Assembly: GCF_001411805.1 (NCBI RefSeq)
Contig: NZ_CP007213.1
Location: forward strand, 3,658,001-3,722,000
Length of the DNA: 64,000 nt
Reading direction: 5' to 3'
DNA from: Burkholderia plantarii
Lineage (GTDB): Bacteria; Pseudomonadota; Gammaproteobacteria; Burkholderiales; Burkholderiaceae
Position numbers and translations under genes: made by a program. This document shows positions 46,684-54,987 of the stretch, one piece after another. Each line of letters begins with the position of its first letter. The stretch's first letter is position 1. The notes below the pieces were generated by a model. The model did no database searches. It was given only the letters and a program-made list of their open reading frames with translations, and was not told the origin of the DNA.

Positions 46684-46991
46684 CTTGCCCCTCTCGCTGA
46701 ACAAATAGACCCCCACCCGTCGCGCGCCCGGAATCTCGTGAAATCCGTTTACCGCCTGCGCGGCATCGCGTCCCGGCACCCGTTGCCAAACCCTTGTCTT
46801 GCCGATTGCGTACTGCCCTTGCTGCCTGCTGCCATCTCGTTCGCACCGGCCGCACGGTATCCGTCCGACCTTTCATTTTGTTAGTCATGCGAACGAGTCA
46901 TTCCGGTCGCTCACCCTCGCCGCACCGAAATCTCGCTTCACCGCCTTACGCCCCGGCTACCCACCCCTGCCGGCCGCATCACCTGCCTTCA
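46684..46991. other. Intergenic, 308 bases, receptor gene promoter region
   Basis: It separates the Xre-cupin gene from the receptor gene and is the only long gap in the cluster besides that before yejA. It is AC-rich on the plus strand and has no clear dyad. A second promoter for receptor and importer is likely here, possibly controlled by the Xre-cupin protein. Confidence 0.45.
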
Positions 46992-47567
46992 TCAAAACAA
47001 TCTCGGCGTGCCCACCCAGACCACCCACGCTTCCTCGTCCGCCGCGTTGCGCCACGCGTGCGTGAGCGCCGCCTCGTAGTGCGCCGTGTCGCCGGGCTGC
47101 AGCGTCAGCGTGCGGCCGTTCAGCGTCAGCGCGATCTCGCCGCGCACCACGTACAGGAACTGCTCGCCCGCGTCCGACGGCATCGCGGAGCCCGGCTCGC
47201 GGGCCGGCAGCTTCACCAGCACCGCGTCGAGCTGGCGGCTGCTGCCCGGGTTCGTCATGCGCGCGAACGAGTTCGCCGAATCCGCGAAGCTGAAGAACTG
47301 CAGCGTGTTCGCGCGCCTGACCGCCTTCGCCTCGCTCGGCGCCTCGACGAAGTACTGCATCGTCACGCCGAGCGCGCGGGCGATGCCGGCCAGCGAGGTC
47401 AGCGACGGCGTGGCCCGGCCGCGCTCGACCTGCGACAGGAACGGCTTCGAGATGCCCGCCGCCGCCGCGACTTCGTCGAGCGTGAGCTTCAGCCGCTGGC
47501 GCAGCGCCCGGATCCGCGCGCCGATCGCGGCCGCGGCCGACATCGTTTCATCGCTGAACGGGCCCAT
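46992..47567 (-). CDS. Xre-family regulator with C-terminal cupin domain
   Basis: 191 residues. HTH: IRALRQRLKLTLDEVAAAAGISKPFLSQVERGRATPSL. Cupin: FLYVVRGEIALTLNGRTLTLQPGDTAHYEAALTHAWRN, a small-molecule-binding beta-barrel. Such PuuR/SutR-like proteins sense amino acids, polyamines or similar ligands. It lies 25 bases after the TPR gene and 308 bases before the receptor, and is the only DNA-binding protein in the 23-kb cluster, so it is the probable regulator of the pathway. An alternative start is the ATG at 47543. Confidence 0.9.
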   Translation of the reverse strand: MGPFSDETMSAAAAIGARIRALRQRLKLTLDEVAAAAGISKPFLSQVERGRATPSLTSLAGIARALGVTMQYFVEAPSEAKAVRRANTLQFFSFADSANSFARMTNPGSSRQLDAVLVKLPAREPGSAMPSDAGEQFLYVVRGEIALTLNGRTLTLQPGDTAHYEAALTHAWRNAADEEAWVVWVGTPRLF

Positions 47568-47592
47568 GGTCGTTCGCTATCCCGTTCGTGGT

Positions 47593-48786
47593 TCATTTCG
47601 CCGCGACGAGGGTCCACAGCCGTGCGACGTCGGCCGTCCCGTCGTTCCCGTTGACGGCGCGCCAGGCCTGCACCGCGCGAGGCTTGTCGCCCGCCACGTA
47701 GTACGCCTCGCCGAGGCGCAGCTGCGCGAGGTCCGGATGCGCGAGGCCGCCCTTGGCGATCGCCTGGCGGATCTGCGCGAGACCGTCGGCGGCCTTGCCG
47801 GCGAACACCTGGTTGAGCCCCGCGTCGACCGGATCGACCGGGTTGGCCGGATCGGGCGGCGCCACCGCGCGCCTGGCGGCCAGCGCCTGCAGGCGCTTCT
47901 CGCGGTCGGCCTGCGCGTCGCGGCCAAGCACGCCGGCGGCGAAACCCTGATCCACCACCTGCTTGCCCTCGGCCGTCGAGCCGGCCACGATCGCGAGCTG
48001 GGTCATCTCCATGTAGTCGTCGGCGCTCGCCAGGCCGCCGCTGGCGCGCCGCAGCCGGTACAGGTCGAGATCGAGCGACGACAGATAGCCGGGCCGCGTG
48101 CGGATCGCGTCGAACAGCTGGGTCTGATAAGCCGGATTCGGATGGTGCACCACCAGCGATTCGAGCGCGGCGCGGTAGGTCGCGCCGTCACCGGCGTGCT
48201 GCGCGCAGGTGGCCAGCATCTGCAGCGACGCCTCGTCGGGCACGCGGCCCGCGCGCGTGTCGGCGTCGAGCGCGGGCTTGAGCGTCGCCACCACCGCCTT
48301 GCAGTCGTTCGACAGGTAGTACGACTGCAGCAGCAGCGTGCGCATGTCGGGATCGCTGCCGCCCGCCTTCTGGTAGCGCTGCGCGGTGCGGATCGCGAGC
48401 GGATAGTTCTTCTGCTGGAAATAGAGGCCGGCGAGCGTGGCGGCGGTGCGCTGCTCGTCGGCGGCGCTCGCGTGGCCCGAGGCCAGCACGGCCTCGTAGG
48501 CCTGCTCGGCGGTGCCCGAATCGCCAGCCGCGATCGCCGCGGCGCCGCGCATCTCGTCCACCGTCACCGCCTCGTAGGGCGTCTTGTTCGGCACCGCCTG
48601 CGCCAGCGCGATCTTGCCGAGCGCGTCGCGATACTTGTGGGCGCGATAGAGATCCTGCGCGGCCGCGAGCGGCTTCGCCACCTCGGGCCGCAGCGTGTCG
48701 GCGGCGTGCGCGAGCGGCGCGGCGCAGGCAAAAAGCATCCCCAGCGCGGCCGCGAGCGCGGCGCGCGTCATCCGTTGGTCGATCAT
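47593..48786 (-). CDS. Periplasmic TPR-repeat protein
   Basis: 397 residues with a signal peptide (AALAAALGMLFACAAPLAHA). Helical repeats: PLAAAQDLYRAHKYRDALGKI, AEQAYEAVLASG, LYFQQKNYPLAIRTAQRYQKAG and near the end GLAQIRQAIAKGGLAHPDLAQLRLGEAYYVAGDKPRAVQAW. TPR proteins of this type accompany TonB-ExbB-ExbD sets in many proteobacteria and may scaffold the complex in the periplasm. The gene begins 16 bases after the second exbD. Confidence 0.85.
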   Translation of the reverse strand: MIDQRMTRAALAAALGMLFACAAPLAHAADTLRPEVAKPLAAAQDLYRAHKYRDALGKIALAQAVPNKTPYEAVTVDEMRGAAAIAAGDSGTAEQAYEAVLASGHASAADEQRTAATLAGLYFQQKNYPLAIRTAQRYQKAGGSDPDMRTLLLQSYYLSNDCKAVVATLKPALDADTRAGRVPDEASLQMLATCAQHAGDGATYRAALESLVVHHPNPAYQTQLFDAIRTRPGYLSSLDLDLYRLRRASGGLASADDYMEMTQLAIVAGSTAEGKQVVDQGFAAGVLGRDAQADREKRLQALAARRAVAPPDPANPVDPVDAGLNQVFAGKAADGLAQIRQAIAKGGLAHPDLAQLRLGEAYYVAGDKPRAVQAWRAVNGNDGTADVARLWTLVAAK

Positions 48787-48802
48787 CGAAGTGCCCGGTT
48801 CG

Positions 48803-49231
48803 TTACTGCATGTACTGTTCGTTGCCGATCAGGCCGATCTTGGTGGCGCCCACGCGCTGCGCGGCGGCCAGCACGCCGGCCACGTCGCGGTACGGCACCA
48901 GCTTGTTCGGGCGCAGATGGATCTCGGGCTGCACCGGTTCGGCGGCGGCCTGCTGCAGCTTCGCCTCCAGCGCCGCGCGGTTCGGCACCGGCGCGCCGTT
49001 CCAGGTGGTGGTGCCGTCGAAGTCGATGTCGATCTGCACGATCTCCGGCGGCGTGGGCGGCGGCGGCGGATTGCCCACCGGCAGGTCCATCTTCACCGAG
49101 TGCATCTGGATCGGGATGGTGATGATCAGCATGATCAGCAGCACCAGCATCACGTCGATCAGCGGCGTGGTGTTGATGTCGACCATCACCTCCGGCTCGC
49201 CGCCGCTGCGCGAGGACACGTTCATACCCAT
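48803..49231 (-). CDS. exbD: ExbD-family energy-transduction protein (second)
   Basis: 142 residues. One membrane segment at the N-terminus carries the essential aspartate D26 in INTTPLIDVMLVLLIMLIITIP. A Pro-rich linker (VGNPPPPPTPPEI) leads to a periplasmic domain. It forms the proton-driven motor with ExbB. The presence of two different exbD genes suggests a heterotypic ExbD pair, as seen in Xanthomonas-like systems. Confidence 0.93.
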   Translation of the reverse strand: MGMNVSSRSGGEPEVMVDINTTPLIDVMLVLLIMLIITIPIQMHSVKMDLPVGNPPPPPTPPEIVQIDIDFDGTTTWNGAPVPNRAALEAKLQQAAAEPVQPEIHLRPNKLVPYRDVAGVLAAAQRVGATKIGLIGNEQYMQ

Positions 49232-49247
49232 AGTCGGCTCCCTGGCC

Positions 49248-49670
49248 TTAACCGCCGCGCGCCGGCGGCTCGGTGATGAAGGACACCTTGACGATGCCCG
49301 CCCGCTCGCAGTCGGTGATCAGGCGCCCGATGAACTCGTAGCGCGTGTCCTGGTCGCCGCGCACGTGGACGTCCGGCTGCGGCGTCATCTGCGAGACCGC
49401 CTTCAGCTTGGCGAGCAGCGTCGGCCCGTCCACCAGCTGCTCGCCCCAGAAGTACTGGCCCTCGCGGTTCACCGCGAGTTCGATGCTCTTGGGCGTGGTC
49501 TGCAGCGGTTGCACGGCTTCCTTCGGCAGTTGCAGCGGAATCGTGTGCGTGACGACCGGGATCGTGATCAGGAAGATGATCAGCAGCACCAGCATCACGT
49601 CGACGAGCGGCGTGGTGTTGATCGCGGAGATCACCTCGTCGTCGTCTTCCTGCCCGACACTCATGGCCAT
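49248..49670 (-). CDS. exbD: ExbD-family energy-transduction protein (first)
   Basis: 140 residues, with the essential aspartate D24 in INTTPLVDVMLVLLIIFLITIPVV and a periplasmic C-terminal domain ending FITEPPARGG. It differs clearly from the second ExbD in the periplasmic part. It lies 13 bases after exbB and 16 before the other exbD, so all are one transcript. Confidence 0.93.
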   Translation of the reverse strand: MAMSVGQEDDDEVISAINTTPLVDVMLVLLIIFLITIPVVTHTIPLQLPKEAVQPLQTTPKSIELAVNREGQYFWGEQLVDGPTLLAKLKAVSQMTPQPDVHVRGDQDTRYEFIGRLITDCERAGIVKVSFITEPPARGG

Positions 49671-49683
49671 GGCGTGCCTCCGC

Positions 49684-50595
49684 TCAGCGGCCGAGCGTGG
49701 CGGCCGGCGCGCCGGCCACGCGGGCGCGCTTGCCGCCCGCCAGCACCACGGTGTGCAGTTGCGCGCCGAAGTTGCGCACGCGCTCCATCACGGTCTTGTT
49801 GCGGCGAACCAGGAAGTTGTAGCCGAGCACCGCCGGCACCGCCACGGCCAGGCCGATGGCCGTCATGATCAGCGCCTCGCCCACCGGGCCGGCCACCTTG
49901 TCGATCGAGGCCTGGCCCGCGATGCCGATCGCGGTCAGCGCGTGATAGATGCCCCAGACGGTGCCGAACAGGCCGACGAACGGCGCCGTGGAGCCGACCG
50001 TGCCGAGGAACGCGAGGCCGTCCTGCAGGCGGTTCGAGACGTTGGTGATGCCGCGCTCGACCGACGCGTCGATCCAGGTGTTGCGGTCCACCGCCTCCAG
50101 CAGCGCCTCCTGGTGATGCTCGCCCGCCTCGATCGCGGTTTCGGTCAGGAAGCGGAACGGCGAGGCCTCGTCGAGCAGCTTGACGCCCTCGCTCAGCGAC
50201 GGCGCGGTCCACAGCTGCTGGTCGGCGTGCTTGGCCCGGCGGTTCGCGCGCATCTGCTCGAGGAACTTGGTGATCATGATGTACCAGCTGCCCATCGACA
50301 TGATCACCAGCAGCACCAGCACGAAGCGCGCGACGAAGTCGCCGCCCTTCCAGAGCGCGCCGAGCCCGTAGGGGTTGGCCACCGCCTCGGTGGCGGCCGG
50401 CATCGGCGGCGGCACCGCGTCGGTGGCGGCGGGCGCGGCCTGCACGGCGGCGGGCGCCGAGCCGGCGGCCGCGTCGCTCGACTGCGCGAACGCGCTTTGC
50501 GGCGCGAGCAACGCCACGGGGGCCACCGATACGGCCACGCCGGTGGCGGAAATCATCATGCTTGCCGCGAGCGCGGCGATCGAACGCTTGGCCAT
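49684..50595 (-). CDS. exbB: ExbB-family proton channel protein
   Basis: 303 residues from the ATG at 50593-50595 (AGGAG upstream; an upstream TTG is rejected). It has a signal-like N-terminal extension followed by a Pro/Ala stretch, then three membrane segments including FVARFVLVLLVIMSMGSWYIMI, LGTVGSTAPFVGLFGTVWGIYHALTAIG and GEALIMTAIGLAVAVPAVLGYN. The last two are the family's conserved pore helices. It powers TonB with the proton gradient. Confidence 0.95.
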   Translation of the reverse strand: MAKRSIAALAASMMISATGVAVSVAPVALLAPQSAFAQSSDAAAGSAPAAVQAAPAATDAVPPPMPAATEAVANPYGLGALWKGGDFVARFVLVLLVIMSMGSWYIMITKFLEQMRANRRAKHADQQLWTAPSLSEGVKLLDEASPFRFLTETAIEAGEHHQEALLEAVDRNTWIDASVERGITNVSNRLQDGLAFLGTVGSTAPFVGLFGTVWGIYHALTAIGIAGQASIDKVAGPVGEALIMTAIGLAVAVPAVLGYNFLVRRNKTVMERVRNFGAQLHTVVLAGGKRARVAGAPAATLGR

Positions 50596-50690
50596 ACCCA
50601 ACTCCTATTCTTTCGTTGTACTGACGAAGGCCTGTCATGCTTCGCCGCCTGGCGCCGGCACTGCCGGCGCCCGATCCAGATTGAGGGAAT

Positions 50691-51392
50691 TCAGTTCAGA
50701 TTGAAGGAGAACGGAACCTGTACGCGCACCGGTTGCCCCTGCGCCACGCACTTGAACTGCTTGACCGCATTGAACGCTGCACGGTCGAGATCCGAGTCGG
50801 CCGACTGCGCGACGCGCTCGTTGGTGATCTTGCCGTCCGCATCGACGGTGAATTCGATCAGCACGTCGCCCGTGATGTTGTTTTCCTGCGCTTCCTTCGG
50901 ATAGCGGATCGAGCCGCGGATCTGATCCGAATTCGGGCACACCACGCCGACTTCATGGCTCACCGGCTTCGGGGCCGGCGCGGGCGGCGCGACCACCGGC
51001 GGCGCCGTGACGGGCGCGGACACCACCGGCGCGGCCTGATGCACGATCGGCGTCTGCGGCGGCGCCTGCACCGGCACCTCGGGCGGCGGCACGAACGGCG
51101 GCGGCGGCGGCGCGAACTTCGGCGGCGGCAGCTTGACGGTGGGCATCGGCGGCGGCGGCGGCGGCTTGACCGGCTCGATGATGCGGGTTTCGATGGGGTG
51201 CTGGATCACCTGCACGACCTTGGTCGCGAGGCCGTTGAGCAGCGCGTAGATCAGCACCACGTGCAGCAGCAGCACGACGGCGATGCCGGCGTAGCGGCGC
51301 ACCGGCTGCTTGCGTGTTGCCTCGTACTGGCGGGGACGGCCGAGTTGCGCCAGACCGCTGTTCGACGTGGCGAGGCCCTCTTCAATCTTCAT
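50691..51392 (-). CDS. tonB: Energy transducer TonB
   Basis: 233 residues from the ATG at 51390-51392. One N-terminal membrane helix (YAGIAVVLLLHVVLIYALLNGL, with the conserved histidine), a long Pro-rich periplasmic spacer with PPPPPPMP and related repeats (about residues 73-145), and the C-terminal domain GSIRYPKEAQENNITGDVLIEFTVDADGKI to the end. It transmits energy from ExbB/ExbD to outer-membrane receptors, here most likely the one at 43918. It is the first gene of the minus-strand cluster. Confidence 0.95.
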   Translation of the reverse strand: MKIEEGLATSNSGLAQLGRPRQYEATRKQPVRRYAGIAVVLLLHVVLIYALLNGLATKVVQVIQHPIETRIIEPVKPPPPPPMPTVKLPPPKFAPPPPPFVPPPEVPVQAPPQTPIVHQAAPVVSAPVTAPPVVAPPAPAPKPVSHEVGVVCPNSDQIRGSIRYPKEAQENNITGDVLIEFTVDADGKITNERVAQSADSDLDRAAFNAVKQFKCVAQGQPVRVQVPFSFNLN

Positions 51393-51773
51393 TGTCAAAT
51401 CTATCCCCCCGGGCGGGATTCACCCGGTAACCGGCCGCCTCCGGATCGGAAGCCGCCGACGTCTCGTAACCGGGACGACCCGGTGCCGCGCCAACCCGAC
51501 CCGGTTTCCGTTCGGATTCCGAATCGATAGCGCCGCTGCCCGCCGCCCGAATGACCAAATTGCCAGACCGCCATGTTTTTCGTCCGCCGCGCACCGGTCT
51601 CGACGTCATGACGGATCGTCGTCGCGGCGCGCGTTCCGGCGGTGATCGACCTGCCGGGACCTCGCCGCCGGTTTGCTGCGTGACTTGGGTGCAGAAGATA
51701 TCAAGGAAAAAAAACACCCGTCAAACTTTATTTGATGCGCTCACACTAAATTTCGAGGGATTATTCCAATTTC

Positions 51774-51795
51774 AGGCCGACTCCCCGCTCGGCCT
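51774..51795. terminator. Hairpin with short T-run, possible weak terminator
   Basis: AGGCCGA (51774-51780) pairs with TCGGCCT (51789-51795) and is followed on the plus strand by TTATTT. It could end a short transcript from the left or act as a leader hairpin. Confidence 0.35.
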
Positions 51796-51871
51796 TTATT
51801 TACAAGGGGTTTACGAAGTTCTCCAACGCATCTGTAAACTACATTACAAGCCATTTTTTGGTGAAAAAGTT

Positions 51872-51923
51872 ATGCACGATAATCGTGCGATGCACCAATT
51901 TGAGTTGCATTCCATCAGTGCAA
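51872..51923. promoter_or_regulatory. Two tandem 19-base dyads resembling NtrC-type sites
   Basis: Site 1, 51872-51890, has GCACGAT, A, ATCGTGC as a perfect 15-base core. Site 2, 51905-51923, has TTGCA and TGCAA separated by 9 bases. The centres are 33 bases apart, about three helical turns. Both follow the GCAC-N7-GTGC or TTGCA-N9-TGCAA layout of NtrC sites. A matching sigma-54 promoter was not found. Confidence 0.35.
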
Positions 51924-52320
51924 TGGGCTCCGGTCAATAAAGTGATTGGCTTGCCGTTCTGACTTGCATTGGAATTTGTTTATTCCTTCGGACGAGAATT
52001 CGACATGACGTTTCGGCATGAAGGCGTGCTGCGGCGGGCGGGCATTTCGGGCCGCCGGCTTCGCGCCTCGTTTCGTTCGTCATCCCTATCATTTCGATGG
52101 ACCATCTTCGTCCGACACGCAAAACGAATAGGAAGAACTCCTGATCAAGTCCCATGACCCGAAGGTCGCCAGCATCGGCGCCGGCCCGCCGCGATGACGC
52201 CCGGCCGCGTCGCGGCGCGCGCCCGGGTCATCCGTGCGCCGCCGCCCGGTGGCATAATCGGCTGGCCCCGACTCCCCGCTGCATGTCGCGTGCCCAGGCG
52301 CGCCGGCATGCGCCGCCACG

Positions 52321-54150
52321 ATGACCGATCCGATCACGCTCACCGCACCCGACAATCCGCTGCACGTGCTCGTCGTCGACGACATCGGCGCGAGCCGCGC
52401 GGAAACCGCCTCGCAGGTCCGCGCCGCCGGCCACCACGTGATCGAGGCCGACAGCGGCCGCGCCGCGCTCGCCGTGGTCGAGGCCACCGCCGTCGATCTC
52501 GTGCTGCTCGACCTGCTGATGCCCGACATGGACGGCTTCGAGGCCACGCGCCGCCTGCGCGCGAGCCACGAGCGCGCCTGGCTGCCGATCGTCGTGATGT
52601 CTTCGCTGCACGGCGCCGAGCATTTCGTGCGCGCGGTGGAGGAAGGCGCCGACGACTACCTCGTCAAGCCCGTGGACGGCGCGCTGCTGGCCGCGAAGAT
52701 CCGCAACATCGGCCACGTGCTCGACCTGCAGTCGCGCGTGGCCAATCTCGCGGCGCACAATCGCGAACTGTTCGACCATGTCGGCGACGCGGTGCTGACG
52801 ATCGAGGACGGCACGCGCATCTGCGACGCGAACGCGGCCGGCTACGCGCTGCTCGGGCTCGACGCGCTGCCCGACGACGGCGCGCCGCTCGACGCGCTGC
52901 TGCCCGCCGAGCTGGCCGAGCGGCTGCGCGCCGACACGCCGCCTGCCGCCTGCCAGGCGCTGGTGCGCGGCCCGTCGGGCGACACCTTCCCGGCCGACAT
53001 CCGCATCAGCCGCTGGCGCACCAGCGCGCACCCGCGCGTGTCGCTGGTGATCCGCGATCTCACCGAGCAGCGCCGGCTCGACCGCCTCAAGGACGATTTC
53101 CTCAGCACCGTCAGCCACGAGCTGCGCACCCCGCTGACCTCGGTGAAGGGCGCCGTGGACCTGCTCGCGGGCGGCGCGGCCGGCGTGCTGCCGGCGCCCG
53201 CGCAGAAACTGGTCGACATCGCGCGGCGCAACGGCGAGCGCCTCGGCCGGCTGATCGACGACGTGCTCGACGTCGCCAAGCTCGAAGCCGACCGCATGAC
53301 GCTGCAGCGCCGCGCCTGCGCGCTCGACGGGCTCGTCGACGAGGCGCTCGCGGCCAACCTCGACTACGCGCGACGCGTGGGCGTCCACCTCGCCCGCGTG
53401 GGCGCGCGCTTCGACTGCGAGGTGTGGGTCGATCCCGACCGCTTCCTGCAGGTGATGGCGAACCTGCTGTCGAACGCGATCAAGAACTCGCCGGCCGGCA
53501 GCACCGTGGAGATCCGCGGCACGCGCGACGGCGTGCGCGCGCGCATCGCCGTGCGCGATCACGGCGGCGGCATCCCCGAGGCGTTCCGCGCGCGCATCTT
53601 CGAGAAGTTCTCGCAGGCCGACGAGCGCGACCGCCGCGTCGGCACCGGCACCGGGCTCGGCCTGCACATCACGCAGGTGCTGGTCGAGCGCATGCACGGC
53701 ATGGTCGGGGTGGTGTCCACGCCGGGCCACGGCGCCGAGTTCCGCGTCGACCTGCCGACCGGCGACGCCGCCGCGGTGCTGCCGCCCGCGCGGCCCACCG
53801 CGTTCGTGATCGATCCCGACGCGGCGGCGCGCGCGCGGATCACCGCCGCGCTCGCGCCCCGATTCGCGACGCTCGCCGCGGCCGACCCCGAGGCGCTCGC
53901 CGCCGCCGCGATCACCGCGCCGGCGCTGGTGGTGGCCGATCCGTCGCGCGGGCGCGACGCGCCCGAGGCGGTGGCGCGCCGGCTGCGAGAAATCGCCGGC
54001 CCCGCGCCGATCCTGCTCTACACTGACGACGTCTCGGCCGCCGCCACGGCGATCGCGGCCGACCGGCTGCCCAAGCGCGGCACCGACGACGATGCGTTGC
54101 TGCGTGCCGCGCGGCGCATCGCCCATCCCGACGGAGGACCCCATCGATGA
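52321..54150 (+). CDS. Hybrid histidine kinase: receiver-PAS-kinase-receiver
   Basis: 609 residues without membrane segments. Order: receiver domain (about 15-130, phospho-acceptor D64 in VLLDLLMPD, K in LVKPVDG), PAS-like domain (145-255), HisKA with H266 in TVSHELRTPLTSVKG, HATPase with NLLSNAIKNS, DHGGGIPE, FEKFSQADE and GTGLGLHITQ, then a degenerate C-terminal receiver (after 490). The kinase therefore is controlled by phosphorylation of its own first domain. It overlaps the next gene by 4 bases (ATGA) and begins the signalling cluster. Confidence 0.92.
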   Translation: MTDPITLTAPDNPLHVLVVDDIGASRAETASQVRAAGHHVIEADSGRAALAVVEATAVDLVLLDLLMPDMDGFEATRRLRASHERAWLPIVVMSSLHGAEHFVRAVEEGADDYLVKPVDGALLAAKIRNIGHVLDLQSRVANLAAHNRELFDHVGDAVLTIEDGTRICDANAAGYALLGLDALPDDGAPLDALLPAELAERLRADTPPAACQALVRGPSGDTFPADIRISRWRTSAHPRVSLVIRDLTEQRRLDRLKDDFLSTVSHELRTPLTSVKGAVDLLAGGAAGVLPAPAQKLVDIARRNGERLGRLIDDVLDVAKLEADRMTLQRRACALDGLVDEALAANLDYARRVGVHLARVGARFDCEVWVDPDRFLQVMANLLSNAIKNSPAGSTVEIRGTRDGVRARIAVRDHGGGIPEAFRARIFEKFSQADERDRRVGTGTGLGLHITQVLVERMHGMVGVVSTPGHGAEFRVDLPTGDAAAVLPPARPTAFVIDPDAAARARITAALAPRFATLAAADPEALAAAAITAPALVVADPSRGRDAPEAVARRLREIAGPAPILLYTDDVSAAATAIAADRLPKRGTDDDALLRAARRIAHPDGGPHR

Positions 54151-54557
54151 GCACCACGCTGCACAGGGTGCTGTGCGCCGAGGATGACCCGGACATTCGG
54201 GCGATCCTCGAATTCAGCCTCGGCATCGTCGGCGGCTACGACGTCCGGCTCTGCCCGGACGGCACCGACGCGCTGGCCGAGGCCGACGCGTTCGCGCCGG
54301 ACCTGATCCTGCTCGACGTGATGATGCCGACGCTGAGCGGCCCGGACACGATGCGCGCGCTGCGCGAGAAGCCGGCGCTGCGCGACACGCCGATCGTGCT
54401 GATGTCGGCGCGCGCGCTGCCCGACGAGATCGAGGCGCTGCTCGAGCACGGCGCCACCGGCGTGATCGTCAAGCCGTTCGATCCGATGACGCTGCCCGAA
54501 CATCTGAAGATTTACTGGGACTACGCCCGTGATAAACGCGCCGGACTCTCCTCCTGA
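54147..54557 (+). CDS. Single-domain response regulator (receiver only)
   Basis: 136 residues: acidic pocket EDDPD near residue 12, phospho-acceptor D57 in DLILLDVMMP, then VLMSARA and IVKPFDP. With no output domain it acts as a phosphate shuttle, like CheY or Spo0F. ATGA overlap with the kinase gene and a 29-base overlap with the next gene place it in one translational unit. Confidence 0.93.
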   Translation: MSTTLHRVLCAEDDPDIRAILEFSLGIVGGYDVRLCPDGTDALAEADAFAPDLILLDVMMPTLSGPDTMRALREKPALRDTPIVLMSARALPDEIEALLEHGATGVIVKPFDPMTLPEHLKIYWDYARDKRAGLSS

Positions 54558-54909
54558 CTTCGAACGCCAGCTCGCGGCGCTGCGCGCGCGTTTCACCGCC
54601 GGGCTCGCCGCGCGGCGCGACGAACTCGACGCCGCCTGGACCGAATGGAACGCGCTGGCGGGCACGCCCGATGCTGATCGGCCGCGCGCGGTGCTGGGCA
54701 TCGCGCTGCACCGGCTGGCGGGCGCCGCGCTGTCCTACGGCTACGAGACGCTCGGCCAGGAATCGCGCGTGCTGGAGGCCCGCGTGACCGCGGACGGCGC
54801 GCAGCCGGGCGGCCTGGCCGTGCCGTTCGCCGCGATCGTCGGCGGCATCAACGAAGCGCTCGCCGCGGCCGCGGGCGCCCGGCCCGAGCCGCCGCCCGCG
54901 GCCCAGTAG
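54529..54909 (+). CDS. Hpt-like histidine phosphotransfer protein
   Basis: 126 residues from a GTG at 54529. IALHRLAGAALSYGYETLG matches the Hpt motif H-x-L-x-G-A-A, with H61 as the probable phosphorylated residue. It is helical and soluble with a Pro-rich end. In a relay it would take phosphate between receivers of the two preceding proteins. Identification rests on the motif and position. Confidence 0.75.
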   Translation: MINAPDSPPDFERQLAALRARFTAGLAARRDELDAAWTEWNALAGTPDADRPRAVLGIALHRLAGAALSYGYETLGQESRVLEARVTADGAQPGGLAVPFAAIVGGINEALAAAAGARPEPPPAAQ

Positions 54910-54987
54910 CCGGCTCGCGCCGCTGACCGGGCGCGCCGCCGGCCCCGGGGCCCTCCCCTGGCCGCGCGCGTCCTTTGAGGACATCCC

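Larger units (their letters stand above)
51393..52320. other. Long divergent intergenic region, 928 bases, partly AT-rich
   Basis: It separates tonB from the plus-strand hybrid kinase gene. 51700-51960 is much richer in A and T than the flanks. It contains a hairpin with arms AGGCCGA (51774-51780) and TCGGCCT (51789-51795), and two 19-base dyads at 51872-51890 and 51905-51923. No open frame here is convincing. Confidence 0.55.

Noticed and set aside
43585..46884. Open frame of 1099 codons opposite the TonB-dependent receptor
   Set aside because: Antisense shadow; the receptor frame has signal peptide, plug and barrel signatures.
51551..51940. 129-codon frame in the region upstream of tonB
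   Set aside because: No ribosome-binding site, mixed composition across an AT-rich regulatory region and dyads; no recognisable domain.
51930..51990. Possible sigma-54 promoter (TGGC ... TTGC) near the NtrC-like dyads
   Set aside because: Spacing between the GG and GC elements does not fit the -24/-12 rule.
51969..52157. 62-codon frame before the hybrid kinase gene
   Set aside because: No ribosome-binding site and no similarity to any family; likely chance.
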